Shown in pieces: positions 38,258-47,240 of a stretch of DNA of 64,000 bases. Made by a program: the position numbers and the translations under genes. Every line of letters begins with the position of its first letter. Position 1 is the first letter of the stretch. This stretch comes from Microlunatus flavus (GTDB lineage Bacteria > Actinomycetota > Actinomycetes > Propionibacteriales > Propionibacteriaceae). Below the pieces are notes generated by a model. It did no database searches. It saw only the letters and a list, made by a program, of their open reading frames with translations, and was not told the origin of the DNA. The DNA lies in assembly GCF_900110855.1 (NCBI RefSeq), contig NZ_FOFA01000004.1, positions 238,401 through 302,400 of the forward strand, in the 5' to 3' direction.

Positions 38258-38640
38258 CCCTGAGCCTGTCGAAGGGCCCCGGAGGGGTTGACGCTCGGGG
38301 AGGACGAGGAACGCTCCCTGAGCCTGTCGAAGGGCCCCAGAGGGGTTGGCGCTCCGGGAGGACGAGGAACGCTCCCTGAGCCTGTCGAAGGGCCCCGGAG
38401 AGGTTGGCGTTGCTCGCTCCGGGTAAGAGGCGCCGACCTCTTCGAGGCCCTTCGACAAGCTCAGGGAGCGCTTCCAGCGGTGCCCTTCGACAAGCTCAGG
38501 CAGCGCTTCCAGCGGTGCCCTTCGACAAGCTCAGGCAGCGCTTCCGGCGGTGCCCTTCGACAAGCTCAGGCAGCGCTTCCGGCGGTGCCCTTCGACAAGC
38601 TCAGGCAGCGCTTCCGGCGGTGCCCTTCGACGAGCTCAGG
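38258..38640. repeat. Extragenic repeat array, CCCTTCGACAAGCTCAGG family
   Basis: Three copies of CCCTGAGCCTGTCGAAGGG at 58-base steps (38258, 38316, 38374) face six inverted copies of CCCTTCGACAAGCTCAGG at 35-base steps (38448, 38483, 38518, 38553, 38588, 38623). The core is a well-known intergenic repeat word in GC-rich bacteria. The centre between the two blocks contains GGCGCCGACCTCTTCGAGG, also present in the copy at the right end of the window. No open frame here looks real. Confidence 0.9.
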
Positions 38641-38653
38641 CAGCGTCGCCTGC

Positions 38654-39397
38654 TCACGGGACCTGCGCGGCCTCGCGGTAGGCCGTGGGTCGCTGGTGCG
38701 GGACGAAGCTCGCCGCCGTCTCGAGGTCCTCGGGCGTGCCGTGCTCGCCGACCGCGCCGATGTTCTGGACCCGGCTGACCGCGGGCGACACGGACACGAG
38801 GCCGTGCGCGGGGAAGACGCGGGTGTTGAGGTTCCAGTCGAACCCGGTCTCGAAGCCCGGCGACACGTTCCACGTCGAGTAGTCGCGGTCCCAGGTCGGA
38901 CCGAGCAGCCCGTCCCAGCGGTCGCGCCAGGTGCCGAAGACCCACGGGCAGAACTCGGGGGCCCGCACCAAGGCGTCGGCCGCCCCGCCGACCGGGGCGC
39001 GGCTGAAGGCGTGGGCCGTCGCCACCCGCGGGTCGGCGGCGTACGCCTCCGCGACGTGGTCGAACAGCTCGAGCACGTCGTCGGCCACGAGCAGGTCGTC
39101 CTCGGCCCGGACGACGAAGTCCTGCCCGTCGGCGAAGAGCGCGTCGAGGTGGACGTACGGGTTCTCGAGGACGCCGAGCCGCGTCGGGTTGAGCACCACC
39201 TCGGTGCTGGGGTGGCCGGTCCGGCGCACGAACGCCTCGACGAGGTCCACCACCTCGTCCTGCGCGCCGCTCGGCTCGACCGCCACCCGCAGGTGCCAGC
39301 CGTCGAGGCCGCGCACGTCGGCCCAGGCGTCGAGGACGGCCCCGAGGTAGTGCGGGCGGTCGAACGCGGTCAGCAGGACCGCGCGGCGCTCAGCCAT
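38654..39397 (-). CDS. Putative glycosyltransferase, GT-A fold
   Basis: The 247-residue product begins with the nucleotide-sugar fold pattern AVLLTAFDRPHYLGAVLDAW and has a DxD-like acidic motif VVRAEDDLLVADDVLE, as in family 2 and GNT-I-like transferases. A Trp-rich acceptor region with WVFGTWRDRWDGLLGP follows. Donor and acceptor are unknown. No membrane helix is present. The start overlaps the end of the SelW-like gene by eight bases, so both are probably one short operon. The 3' end abuts the repeat array. Confidence 0.7.
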   Translation of the reverse strand: MAERRAVLLTAFDRPHYLGAVLDAWADVRGLDGWHLRVAVEPSGAQDEVVDLVEAFVRRTGHPSTEVVLNPTRLGVLENPYVHLDALFADGQDFVVRAEDDLLVADDVLELFDHVAEAYAADPRVATAHAFSRAPVGGAADALVRAPEFCPWVFGTWRDRWDGLLGPTWDRDYSTWNVSPGFETGFDWNLNTRVFPAHGLVSVSPAVSRVQNIGAVGEHGTPEDLETAASFVPHQRPTAYREAAQVP

Positions 39398-39803
39398 CGC
39401 TCGCCCCGTGCGCGCGGTCGGTGTGGCCGAGGCTCCTCCCCGGCGCGACCCGGTCGCGGACCAGGCGCTTGAGGGGCGCGAGGTCGGGGAAGCCGCCGTC
39501 GCGGCGGCGGTCCCAGACCAGCTCGTCGTCGACCTCGACCGTGAAGACGCCGCCGACGCCGGGGCGCAGGGCCACCTCCCCGAGCGTGGTCTCGAACGAC
39601 GTCAGCAGCTCCCCGGCCAGCCACGTCGCCCGCAGCAGCCAGCGGCACTGCGTGCAGTAGGTGATGCGCAGCCGCGGGCGTGCACCGGCCGGCACCCCAC
39701 CTTCGTCGGCCGCCTCGTCCGCCGCCTCGCTCGCGACCCCCTGCGCGACCGGACCGGCGGGCCCGCTCCCGGCCGGTTCCGGCGGTACGGACGGCTCGCT
39801 CAT
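39390..39803 (-). CDS. SelT/SelW/SelH family (Rdx) protein
   Basis: The 137-residue product has a disordered acidic N terminus of about 45 residues. The SelW-like thioredoxin-type fold follows, with the redox motif YCTQCRW in CxxC form, ELLTSFETTLGEVALRPGVGG and the family block VWDRRRDGGFPDLAPLKRLVRD. The homologous position in animal selenoproteins holds selenocysteine, and here it is cysteine. The exact function is unknown, but redox activity is likely. It starts 36 bases from a divergent FAD oxidoreductase gene and overlaps the glycosyltransferase gene. Confidence 0.85.
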   Translation of the reverse strand: MSEPSVPPEPAGSGPAGPVAQGVASEAADEAADEGGVPAGARPRLRITYCTQCRWLLRATWLAGELLTSFETTLGEVALRPGVGGVFTVEVDDELVWDRRRDGGFPDLAPLKRLVRDRVAPGRSLGHTDRAHGASDG

Positions 39804-39839
39804 GCGCGCCACCCTCTCACCGCCTTCTACCCTCGCCTG

Positions 39840-41180
39840 GTGCCGACCGATCCCGGACCGCTGGTCGCCGTCGTCGGCGGCGGGCTGGCCGGCATGGCCG
39901 CCGCCGCCCGGCTGGCCAAGATGGGCCACGCGGTGCGCCTCCACGAGGCGACCGGCCGCCTCGGAGGTCGTTGGGCGCCGTACGCCCTGGACGTGCCCGG
40001 CGCCCCGGGCTCGACGGTCCTCGTCGACGACGCACCGGGCGTCCTCACCTTCCCCGCGCCGTGGCGCGACCTGTTCCGCAAGAGCGGCCGGCCGCTCGAG
40101 GCCGAGCTCGCGCGCACCGGCCACGCCCTGGTCCCGGCCCCGCCGACGACGTACGCCTTCGCCGACGGCAGCACGCTCGTGCTGCCCAGCGACCGGGGGG
40201 CCCAGCACACGGCGCTGCTCGCGGCGTACGGACCCGGCGCGGCCGCCCGCTGGCAGCACCTGCTCGACGGTCTCGTCGACGTGTGGCAGGCGCTGCGCCC
40301 GCTCGGGCTCGAGGAGGCGTACGACCGCGGGGCACTCACCCGCGACGTCGTCCGCCGGCTGCGGCCCCGCCGCCGGCTCGCCGACCTCGCCGACGCCCTC
40401 GACGAGCCGCACCTGCGCGCGGTCGTCCGCAGCACCGCGTACCGCGAGGGCACCACGCCCGAACGGGCGCCGGCGCTGGCGGCCGTGGGGCTGCTCGTCG
40501 AGCGGACGTTCGGCCGCTGGCAGGTCGCGCCCGACCCCGCCGCCCGCACGGCCCGCACCACGGACGTGGGGCGGTCGTCGGTGCTGGTCGAGGCCCTCGC
40601 CGCCCGGCTCGCGCTGCGCGGCGTGGACGTCCGGCTCGGCTCGCGGGTGGAGGCGGTGGAGACGGGACCGGACGGCGCGCGCGGCGTGCGCACCGCCGAC
40701 GCCGGCGTCGAGCCCGCCGCCGCGGTCGTGCTCGCCGTCGACCCCTGGACCGCCGCCGCGCTGGCCCCGGCGACCGCGGGCCGCCCTCTCCGCAGGGCGC
40801 TGCGCCAGGCCGGGCCCGCCCTGCTGCCCGTGGCCGCCCACGCCGTGACGGCCGCGGCGCCGACCGGCGAGGAGGCCACGGCCGACCTGGTGCGGGAGCA
40901 CCTGGACCTCGACGCCGAGGGGCGCCCGCTCGTGACGACGACCCGGCTGCTCGGCGGGCGCGTCGTGCGGACCACGTGGGACCACCGCTCGCCCGCCGCC
41001 CGCCCGGGCTCCGGCGTGGCGACCGACGGGTTCCGCGGGTGGCGTCGCCGTCCGGGCACCACGACGGCGGTGCCGGGCCTCGTCCTGGCCGGGGCGGCGT
41101 CGCCCGCCGGACCCAGCCCGTCGGCGGTGCTGCAGACCGGTGCGCTGGCCACCTACGCCGCCGCGGGCCGGCGCGACTGA
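39840..41180 (+). CDS. FAD-dependent oxidoreductase (amine oxidase/desaturase type)
   Basis: The 446-residue protein has a dinucleotide-binding start VAVVGGGLAGMAAAARLAKMGHAV followed by the FAD motif RLGGRW, and a C-terminal FAD contact with GLVLAGAASPAGPSPSAV. The middle resembles phytoene desaturase and protoporphyrinogen oxidase relatives, but the substrate is not clear. The GTG at 39840 directly precedes the FAD-binding strand and is chosen over earlier in-frame codons that overlap the divergent gene. It stands alone, 149 bases before the helicase gene. Confidence 0.8.
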   Translation: MPTDPGPLVAVVGGGLAGMAAAARLAKMGHAVRLHEATGRLGGRWAPYALDVPGAPGSTVLVDDAPGVLTFPAPWRDLFRKSGRPLEAELARTGHALVPAPPTTYAFADGSTLVLPSDRGAQHTALLAAYGPGAAARWQHLLDGLVDVWQALRPLGLEEAYDRGALTRDVVRRLRPRRRLADLADALDEPHLRAVVRSTAYREGTTPERAPALAAVGLLVERTFGRWQVAPDPAARTARTTDVGRSSVLVEALAARLALRGVDVRLGSRVEAVETGPDGARGVRTADAGVEPAAAVVLAVDPWTAAALAPATAGRPLRRALRQAGPALLPVAAHAVTAAAPTGEEATADLVREHLDLDAEGRPLVTTTRLLGGRVVRTTWDHRSPAARPGSGVATDGFRGWRRRPGTTTAVPGLVLAGAASPAGPSPSAVLQTGALATYAAAGRRD

Positions 41181-41268
41181 CCACACCTCCTGACCACACC
41201 CGCTGACCCCTCCGCCCGACCCCTCCGCGCACCCGTGAAGACGGAGCCCCGGCGCCTGGAGCGCGCCG

Positions 41269-41274
41269 TATAGT
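41269..41274 (+). promoter_or_regulatory. Possible -10 element of the helD-like gene
   Basis: TATAGT, a good -10 hexamer, lies 56 bases upstream of the predicted GTG start in otherwise very GC-rich DNA. No clear -35 is visible. Confidence 0.35.
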
Positions 41275-41329
41275 GGGCCGTCCGTTTTGCCCCCGCCGTT
41301 CCCCCCGACCAGATGGATGGGCCCCGTTG

Positions 41330-43504
41330 GTGACTGAGGCGCGCAGCGATCCGCTGACGAGCGAGATCGCTGTCGAGCAGGAGCACGTGGACCTCGTCTA
41401 CGCCCGGCTCGGCGAGGCCACCCGTTCGGCGCAGGAGGTGGCCCAGGCCGGCCGCTCGCTGCACCGCTCCGACCGCGAGTCCTACGTCCGCGAGGAGGAC
41501 GGGACCCGGCTGTACGAGCGCGACGTCTTCGCCTTCCAGGCCGCCAAGCGGCTGGCCGTCCTCGACGCCGAGCACGAGGGCCTCGTCTTCGGCCGTCTCG
41601 ACCGCACCGACGGCGAGGTCCGCTACGTCGGGCGCATCGGCGTCCGCGACGAGGACTACGAGCCGCTCGTCATCGACTGGCGCGCCCCGGCCGCCGAACC
41701 CTTCTACCGCGCGACGCCCACCCAGCCGATGCAGGTCGTCCGGCGCCGCGTGCTGCGCTGCCAGGGCCCCAAGGTCGTCGGGATCGAGGACGACCTGCTC
41801 GACTCCGAGCACGCCGACGGCGAGCTGGTGGTCATCGGCGAGGGCGCCCTGATGGCGGCGCTGTCGCGCGCCCGCGGCCACCAGATGCGCGACATCGTCG
41901 CGACCATCCAGTCGGAGCAGGACGAGGCGATCCGCGCGCCGTACCAGGGCTTCACGCTCATCTCGGGCGGCCCGGGCACCGGCAAGACCGTGGTCGGGCT
42001 GCACCGCACCGCGTACCTCCTCTACTCCAACCGGCGTCGCTTCGAGTCCGGCGGCGTGCTCGTCGTCGGCCCGAGCCGGGTGTTCCTCAACTACATCGAG
42101 CGCGTGCTGCCCAGCCTCGGCGAGGAGTCGGTCACGCTGCGCTCGATGGGGTCGGTGCCCTCCGACGTCGTCGCGACGACCGGCGAGCGCGCCGACGACG
42201 CGGCGACGGCCGCGGTCAAGGGCAGCCTGCGGATGCTGCCGGTGCTCAAGCGCCTCGTCACCGAGCCGTTCGCCGACCAGCCCGTCGAGCTCCGCGTCGT
42301 CGTCCAGGGCCAGGTGCTGGTGGTCCGCTCGGGCCAGCTGGCCGCGATCCGGCGCGACGTGCTCGCGCACCACAAGCTCAACGCCGGCCGCGAGGCGGCG
42401 GAGAAGGCGCTGCTCACGGCCCTGTGGCGCTCGCGCCCCTCCGAGGTCGACATGGAGCGCGACGAGTTCGACGAGCTGGTCACCGGGCTGGCGTCGTTCA
42501 CGATGTTCACCTACGCCTGGTGGCCGAGCGTCAGCGCCCCGACCGCGCTGCGGCGCCTGGCCGACCCGGCCCTCGCGCGGCGCCTCGCGCAGGGTCCGCT
42601 GAGCGCCGCCGAGGCCGACCTGCTGAGCGCCGGCCTCGCCGACCTCGACACGCTCGGCCCGACCGTCGCCGACGGCGCGCTGCTCGACGAGCTGGTGAAC
42701 CTGCTCGGACCGGTCCCGCCGCCGCCCCAGGAGACCGAGACCTCGCTGTTCCTCGACGGCGACAGCGACGTGTCCGAGGTGGTGACCACCGCGGACCGGA
42801 TGTCGACGCCACGCGAGGTGGACCCCTTCGACCTGCCGCACCGCACGTACGCGCACGTGCTCGTCGACGAGGCGCAGGACACCACCCCCATGCAGTGGCG
42901 GATGCTGCGCCGCCGCGGCGCGAGCGCCAGCTGGACGATCGTCGGCGACACCGCGCAGAGCTCCTGGCCCGACGCCGAGGAGGCCGAGCGCGCGCTGCGC
43001 GAGATCATCGGCACCGCCCCCGTGCGACGCTTCCGGATGAGCACCAACTACCGCAGCCCCGCCGAGGTCTTCGACCTGGCGTCGCGCGTGGTGGTCGAGG
43101 CCTACCCGGAGGCCGACCTGCCGACGGCCGTCCGCTCGACCGGCGTGGAGCCGCTCCTCGCGGTCGCCGCGGACGTGCGCACCGGCGTCGTGGAGCAGGT
43201 CCGAGCGCTCCTCGGCGAGGTCGAGGGCACCGTCGGCGTGGTCTGCCCGCCGTCGCGCCGCGACCAGGCGGAGGCCGATCTCGCGGCCGCGTCGCTCGAG
43301 GGCGCCGAGCGGATCGCCGTGGTGACGTCGCTGGAGTCCAAGGGCCTGGAGTACGACGGCGTCCTGGTCGTCACGCCCGACGACGTGGTCGCCGAGTCGC
43401 CCGGCGGCGTCCGCTCGCTCTACGTCTCGCTCACCCGCCCGACGCAGCGGCTGGTCACGCTCGACGAGGGCCGTCCCGGCCGCTGGCGCCCCGCCGGCGC
43501 CTGA
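41330..43504 (+). CDS. helD: HelD-like UvrD/Rep family ATPase
   Basis: The 724-residue protein resembles HelD, a superfamily 1 helicase-like ATPase that binds RNA polymerase and releases it from stalled complexes and DNA. The N-terminal coiled-coil arm spans about residues 1-130, and the insertion VGRIGVRDEDYEPLVIDWRAP is typical of the family. Walker A SGGPGTGKT lies near residue 213, with the DEAQD motif, SWTIVGDTAQS, STNYRSPAEVF and the last motif VSLTRPTQ. In actinobacteria some HelD proteins confer rifamycin tolerance. The start is chosen at GTG 41330. TTG 41327 or GTG 41273 are alternatives. It converges on the ROK regulator gene. Confidence 0.9.
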   Translation: MTEARSDPLTSEIAVEQEHVDLVYARLGEATRSAQEVAQAGRSLHRSDRESYVREEDGTRLYERDVFAFQAAKRLAVLDAEHEGLVFGRLDRTDGEVRYVGRIGVRDEDYEPLVIDWRAPAAEPFYRATPTQPMQVVRRRVLRCQGPKVVGIEDDLLDSEHADGELVVIGEGALMAALSRARGHQMRDIVATIQSEQDEAIRAPYQGFTLISGGPGTGKTVVGLHRTAYLLYSNRRRFESGGVLVVGPSRVFLNYIERVLPSLGEESVTLRSMGSVPSDVVATTGERADDAATAAVKGSLRMLPVLKRLVTEPFADQPVELRVVVQGQVLVVRSGQLAAIRRDVLAHHKLNAGREAAEKALLTALWRSRPSEVDMERDEFDELVTGLASFTMFTYAWWPSVSAPTALRRLADPALARRLAQGPLSAAEADLLSAGLADLDTLGPTVADGALLDELVNLLGPVPPPPQETETSLFLDGDSDVSEVVTTADRMSTPREVDPFDLPHRTYAHVLVDEAQDTTPMQWRMLRRRGASASWTIVGDTAQSSWPDAEEAERALREIIGTAPVRRFRMSTNYRSPAEVFDLASRVVVEAYPEADLPTAVRSTGVEPLLAVAADVRTGVVEQVRALLGEVEGTVGVVCPPSRRDQAEADLAAASLEGAERIAVVTSLESKGLEYDGVLVVTPDDVVAESPGGVRSLYVSLTRPTQRLVTLDEGRPGRWRPAGA

Positions 43505-43521
43505 CCCGGTCGGGTCAGGCG
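43498..43521. terminator. Bidirectional terminator overlapping both stop codons
   Basis: CGCCTGACCCG and CGGGTCAGGCG are perfect 11-base arms with two bases between them. The stop codons of the convergent helD-like and ROK regulator genes both lie inside the palindrome. Confidence 0.55.
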
Positions 43522-44726
43522 ACCGCGGTCGCGGCCTCGAAGGCGTGCTGCCGGGCGCGGACGAGCCCGTCGGCGAGCGCGCCCTGCAGGGGCGCGTCCA
43601 CCCCGAGGCGGGAGACGCGGATCTCCGGCGGCGGCAGCGGTAGCCGTTCCCGGAGCACCGCGCGGATGGGGTCGAGGAGGAGGTCGCCGTTGCGGCCGAC
43701 GCCGCCGCCCAGGATGACCAGCGGCGGGTCGAGCACGGCCACGACGGCGGTGAGGGCGAGGGCCACGCGCTCGGCCTCGCGGGCGACGACCACGCGGGCC
43801 CTCGACGAGCCGCGGCGGGCGGCGTCGAACACGTCCACCGCGCTGATCGCCTCCAGCCCCGCCTCCCGCGCGGCCGAGACGACCGAGGCCGAGCCCGTCA
43901 GCTCCTCCAGCCGGGTCGGTGACGACGGCGTCGACGGGTCCGCCGGGAGGTAGGAGATCTCGCCGGCCGCGCCGCGTGCCCCGCGCAGCAGCCGCCCGTG
44001 GCTGATGACGCCCATCCCGAGGCCGGTGCCCACCGACACGAAGACGAAGTCGTCGGTGTCCTCGCCGTCCACCCGGAGCCCGTCGAGCTCGGCGAGCGCG
44101 GCCAGGTTGATGTCGTTCTCGACCACGAGCGTCCCGGGGAGCCGGCGCCGCAGCCGGGCGAGGACCGAGCGCTCCTCCCAGCCGGGGAGGTTCGGCGCGA
44201 GCCGGATGACGTCGGCCGCCGCGTCGTACACGCCCGGGCTGCCCAGGACGGTGTGGCTCACGGCGTGACCGCCCGCCGGCGTACCACCGTCGGCCCCCGG
44301 CTCGTCCGCGACGAGCTCGTCGGCGAGCCCGAGGACCTCCTCGACGAGGGCCGAGGCCGGGCGGCCGTCCGCCTCCCGCTGCGCGCGCCGGACCACCTGC
44401 CCGGCCAGGTCGACCCGCGCGCCCCGGACCCACTGCCGCCCGACGTCGATGGCCAGCGCACCGCCCGCGCTGGGGCTGAGCCGGTAGACGCGGGGCGCCC
44501 GCCCGGTGCTGCCCGTACGCCGCCCGACCTGCTCGACCAGGCCCAGCTCCTCGAGCTCGCCCAGAGCGATGCCCACCGTGGGCTTCGACAGCCCGGTGGC
44601 CCCCACCAGCTCGGGGGCCGAGAGGTGGCCGCCGCGGCAGAGGACCTCGAAGAGGGCCCGCTCGTTCGCCACCCGCACGGTGCTCGTCGAGCTCACCGGC
44701 GCCACCGGCCGGGGGGTCACCGACAC
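43515..44726 (-). CDS. ROK family transcriptional regulator
   Basis: The 403-residue protein joins an N-terminal winged helix (about 20-75, with SAPELVGATGLSKPTVGIALGELEELGLV) to a ROK sugar-binding domain. The latter has LAIDVGRQWVRGA, VENDINLAALAE, FVSVGTGLGMGV and GAAGEISYLP. The cysteine zinc motif of NagC-like ROK proteins is not present. It diverges from a permease/kinase/hydrolase operon and is predicted to repress it until a sugar or sugar phosphate, probably glucosamine or GlcNAc derived, binds. A palindromic operator candidate lies between the two. Confidence 0.9.
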   Translation of the reverse strand: MSVTPRPVAPVSSTSTVRVANERALFEVLCRGGHLSAPELVGATGLSKPTVGIALGELEELGLVEQVGRRTGSTGRAPRVYRLSPSAGGALAIDVGRQWVRGARVDLAGQVVRRAQREADGRPASALVEEVLGLADELVADEPGADGGTPAGGHAVSHTVLGSPGVYDAAADVIRLAPNLPGWEERSVLARLRRRLPGTLVVENDINLAALAELDGLRVDGEDTDDFVFVSVGTGLGMGVISHGRLLRGARGAAGEISYLPADPSTPSSPTRLEELTGSASVVSAAREAGLEAISAVDVFDAARRGSSRARVVVAREAERVALALTAVVAVLDPPLVILGGGVGRNGDLLLDPIRAVLRERLPLPPPEIRVSRLGVDAPLQGALADGLVRARQHAFEAATAVA

Positions 44727-44761
44727 CGCGTCATCTTCTCACCAGGCCCAGGGTCTTGCGC

Positions 44762-44782
44762 TTCGGAAGACAGTCTTACTAA
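44762..44782. promoter_or_regulatory. Predicted ROK regulator operator
   Basis: TTCGGAAGAC and GTCTTACTAA are inverted arms matching in 8 of 10 positions around a single base. The palindrome lies in the 100-base divergent gap between the ROK regulator and the permease gene. AT-rich palindromes with TTAGTAA-like ends are typical for ROK repressors. Confidence 0.55.
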
Positions 44783-44826
44783 CGTGATCGCCGCCAAGCC
44801 ACTCCAGCTCAGGAGGCACGACGACG

Positions 44827-46275
44827 ATGGCCACCAGCACGACGGCCCCGAGCGGCAGCGCGACGGGCCAGTTCCGTCGGACCGTGGGCACGGTCGCCGC
44901 CACGGCGATCAACATGACCCAGATGTGCGGCATCGGACCGTTCGTCACCATCCCGCTGATGGTCGCCACCATGGGCGGCCCGCAGGCGATCCTCGGCTGG
45001 GTGGTGGGCGCGCTCCTCGCGCTGACCGACGGCCTGGTGTGGGCCGAGCTCGGCGCGGCGATGCCCGGCGCCGGCGGCACCTACCTCTACCTGCGTGAGG
45101 CGTTCCAGTACCGCACCGGCAAGCTGATGCCGTTCCTGTTCGTCTGGACCGCGGTGATCAGCATCCCGCTGATCATGTCGACCGGCGTGATCGGCCTGGT
45201 CCAGTACCTCGGCTTCTTCTTCCCCGACATGAGCTGGCTGACGGTGCACGCCATCGGCGTGGGGGTCGTCGCGCTCGTCATGCTCGCGCTCTTCCGGCGC
45301 ATCGAGTCGATCCGGGTGCTCACGACCACGCTCTGGGTGATCATGCTCGTGACCGTCGTGCTGACCATCGCGGCCTGCTACTCCCACTTCAGCGCCGACC
45401 TGGCCTTCGACTTCCCGCCCGGCGCCTTCCACCTGGACGGCGGCTTCTTCACGGGGCTGGGCGCCGGGCTGCTGATCGCGGTCTACGACTACCTCGGCTA
45501 CAACACCACGGCCTACATGGGCGACGAGCTGAAGAACCCGGCGCGGTCGATGCCGCGCTCGATCGTCTTCTCCATCCTGGCGATGATGGTCATCTACCTC
45601 ACGCTCAACGTCGGCGTCATGGGCGCCGTGCCCTGGCGGCAGGTCGCGGAGTCCGACTCGGTCGCGAGCCTGGCCGTCACCACGAACTGGGGCCACACCG
45701 CCGCGGCGGTGGTCACGATCCTGATCATCATCACGGCCTTCGGGTCCGTCTTCGCGGGCCTGCTCGGCGGCTCCCGCGTGCCCTACAACGCGGCGCGCGA
45801 CCGGGTCTTCTTCCCGGTGTTCGCCCGGCTGTCGCCCAAGGGCGGCTTCCCGTCCGTCGCGCTCGCCTTCATGGGGGTGGTCACCGCCCTCGGGTCGCTG
45901 CTCGACCTGTCGACCGTGATCAACATGCTGACGACGGTCGCGGTGCTGGTGCAGTCGGTCGCGCAGATCGTGGCCCTCACCGTGCTGCGGCGCCGCCAGC
46001 CCGGCCTGCGCCGCCCGTACCGGCAGTGGCTCTACCCCGTCCCCAGCATCATCGCCCTGGTCGGCTGGGTCTACGTCTACTTCTCCGCGACCACGCTGTC
46101 GATCGTCCTGTCGCTGGTGTGGATCGTCGTCGGCGTCGCCGCCTTCCTGGTGTGGGCCAGGGTGCGCCGCTCGTGGCCGTTCGCGCCCGTCGAGGTCCAC
46201 GAGGCCTACCTCGAGGCGCAGGAGCGCGGCGACGCCGAGGCCGGCCCGGCGCAGCCCTCCGCCGTGACCGCGTGA
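44827..46275 (+). CDS. APC superfamily permease
   Basis: The 482-residue protein has about twelve membrane segments and APC-type features: GIGPFVTIPL at the first helix break, AMPGAGGTYLYLREAF, YDYLGYNTTAYMGDELKNPARSMPR and SRVPYNAARDRVFFP. Family members usually carry amino acids. Here the gene is first in an operon with a sugar kinase and two secreted glycosidases, controlled by a ROK protein. An amino sugar such as glucosamine is therefore a reasonable substrate, but this is inference. The stop overlaps the kinase start as GTGA. Confidence 0.88.
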   Translation: MATSTTAPSGSATGQFRRTVGTVAATAINMTQMCGIGPFVTIPLMVATMGGPQAILGWVVGALLALTDGLVWAELGAAMPGAGGTYLYLREAFQYRTGKLMPFLFVWTAVISIPLIMSTGVIGLVQYLGFFFPDMSWLTVHAIGVGVVALVMLALFRRIESIRVLTTTLWVIMLVTVVLTIAACYSHFSADLAFDFPPGAFHLDGGFFTGLGAGLLIAVYDYLGYNTTAYMGDELKNPARSMPRSIVFSILAMMVIYLTLNVGVMGAVPWRQVAESDSVASLAVTTNWGHTAAAVVTILIIITAFGSVFAGLLGGSRVPYNAARDRVFFPVFARLSPKGGFPSVALAFMGVVTALGSLLDLSTVINMLTTVAVLVQSVAQIVALTVLRRRQPGLRRPYRQWLYPVPSIIALVGWVYVYFSATTLSIVLSLVWIVVGVAAFLVWARVRRSWPFAPVEVHEAYLEAQERGDAEAGPAQPSAVTA

Positions 46276-47240
46276 GCCCCGCTCCCGACTCGACCGGGGA
46301 CGTCCTGCTCGGCGTCGACGTCGGCGGGACCAAGGTCGACCTCGCCCTGGCCAGGCTCGACGGGACCGTCCTCGAGCGCCGCCGGCTGCGGACCAACGCC
46401 GCCGACGGCGCCGAGCAGGTCGTCGCCCGGGCCTGCGCGCTCGCCTCCGGCCTCGTCGGTGCGTACGGCCGCCGGGTCGCGGCGGTCGGCGCGGTCAGCC
46501 CCGGCGTCCCCCAGCGCGACCGGGTGCTGCTCGCGCCGAACATCGACGGCTGGGGCGACCTGCACGTCGAGGCCGCCCTCCGCTCCGGGCTGGCCGGTGC
46601 GGTCGACGCCGGCACGCCGCTCGTCGTGGGCAACGACGTCAAGGCCGGCGCGCTGGCCGAGGCCCGCTCCGGCGCGCTGCGCGGCAGCAGCACCGGCCTC
46701 TACCTGAACCTGGGCACCGGCGTCGCCATGGCCGTGGTCGTCGGTGGAACCGTCCTCGCGGGCGCCCACGGCGCGGCGGGCGAGGTCGCGTACGTAAAGA
46801 CCGCGCCCGGCCAGGCGGGCGCCGTCGACGACCGGGCGCCCCTCGAGGAGCAGGTCGGCGGCCGGGCCCTCGACACGCTCGCGAGCCGCGTCGCCGGACG
46901 TCCGACCACGGCCGTCGAGGCCCTGCAGAGCGACGACGAACGGGTGCGTACGGCCCTCGCACCGGCCCTGGACGCCCTCGACGTCGCCCTGGTGAACGCC
47001 TGCTGCCTGCTCGACCCCGACGTGGTCGTCGTCGCCGGCGGGCTGATGGGCGCCGCCGACGTGCTGCTGCCCCGCCTGCGCCGCGTGGTCGAGCGTGGGG
47101 CCCCGCTCCCGCCGCGCGTGCTCGCCGCCCACCACACGTTCGACGCCCCGCTCGTCGGGGCGCTCCTGCTCGCCGCCGACGCCGCCCAGCCCCGGGGCTC
47201 CGGCAGCACGCCCCTCCTCCCGACCAAGGAGCTCGCATGA
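46272..47240 (+). CDS. ROK family sugar kinase (glucosamine or GlcNAc kinase candidate)
   Basis: The 322-residue product has the phosphate-binding start LLGVDVGGTKVDLALA, VGNDVKAGALAEA with the catalytic Asp, LNLGTGVAMAVV and GAAGEVAYVK. It has no DNA-binding domain, which separates it from the regulator at the other side of the operon. The Cys-rich zinc site common in glucokinase-like ROK enzymes is missing. Four-base overlaps with the permease gene (GTGA) and with the GH2 gene (ATGA) show coupling. Substrate is inferred from context to be an amino sugar brought in by the permease. Confidence 0.87.
   Translation: MSPAPDSTGDVLLGVDVGGTKVDLALARLDGTVLERRRLRTNAADGAEQVVARACALASGLVGAYGRRVAAVGAVSPGVPQRDRVLLAPNIDGWGDLHVEAALRSGLAGAVDAGTPLVVGNDVKAGALAEARSGALRGSSTGLYLNLGTGVAMAVVVGGTVLAGAHGAAGEVAYVKTAPGQAGAVDDRAPLEEQVGGRALDTLASRVAGRPTTAVEALQSDDERVRTALAPALDALDVALVNACCLLDPDVVVVAGGLMGAADVLLPRLRRVVERGAPLPPRVLAAHHTFDAPLVGALLLAADAAQPRGSGSTPLLPTKELA

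Noticed and set aside
38448..38640. Regular 35-base repeats that look like a CRISPR array
   Set aside because: The units follow each other with almost identical intervening bases, so there are no unique spacers. The core is a common extragenic repeat, and no cas genes are nearby.
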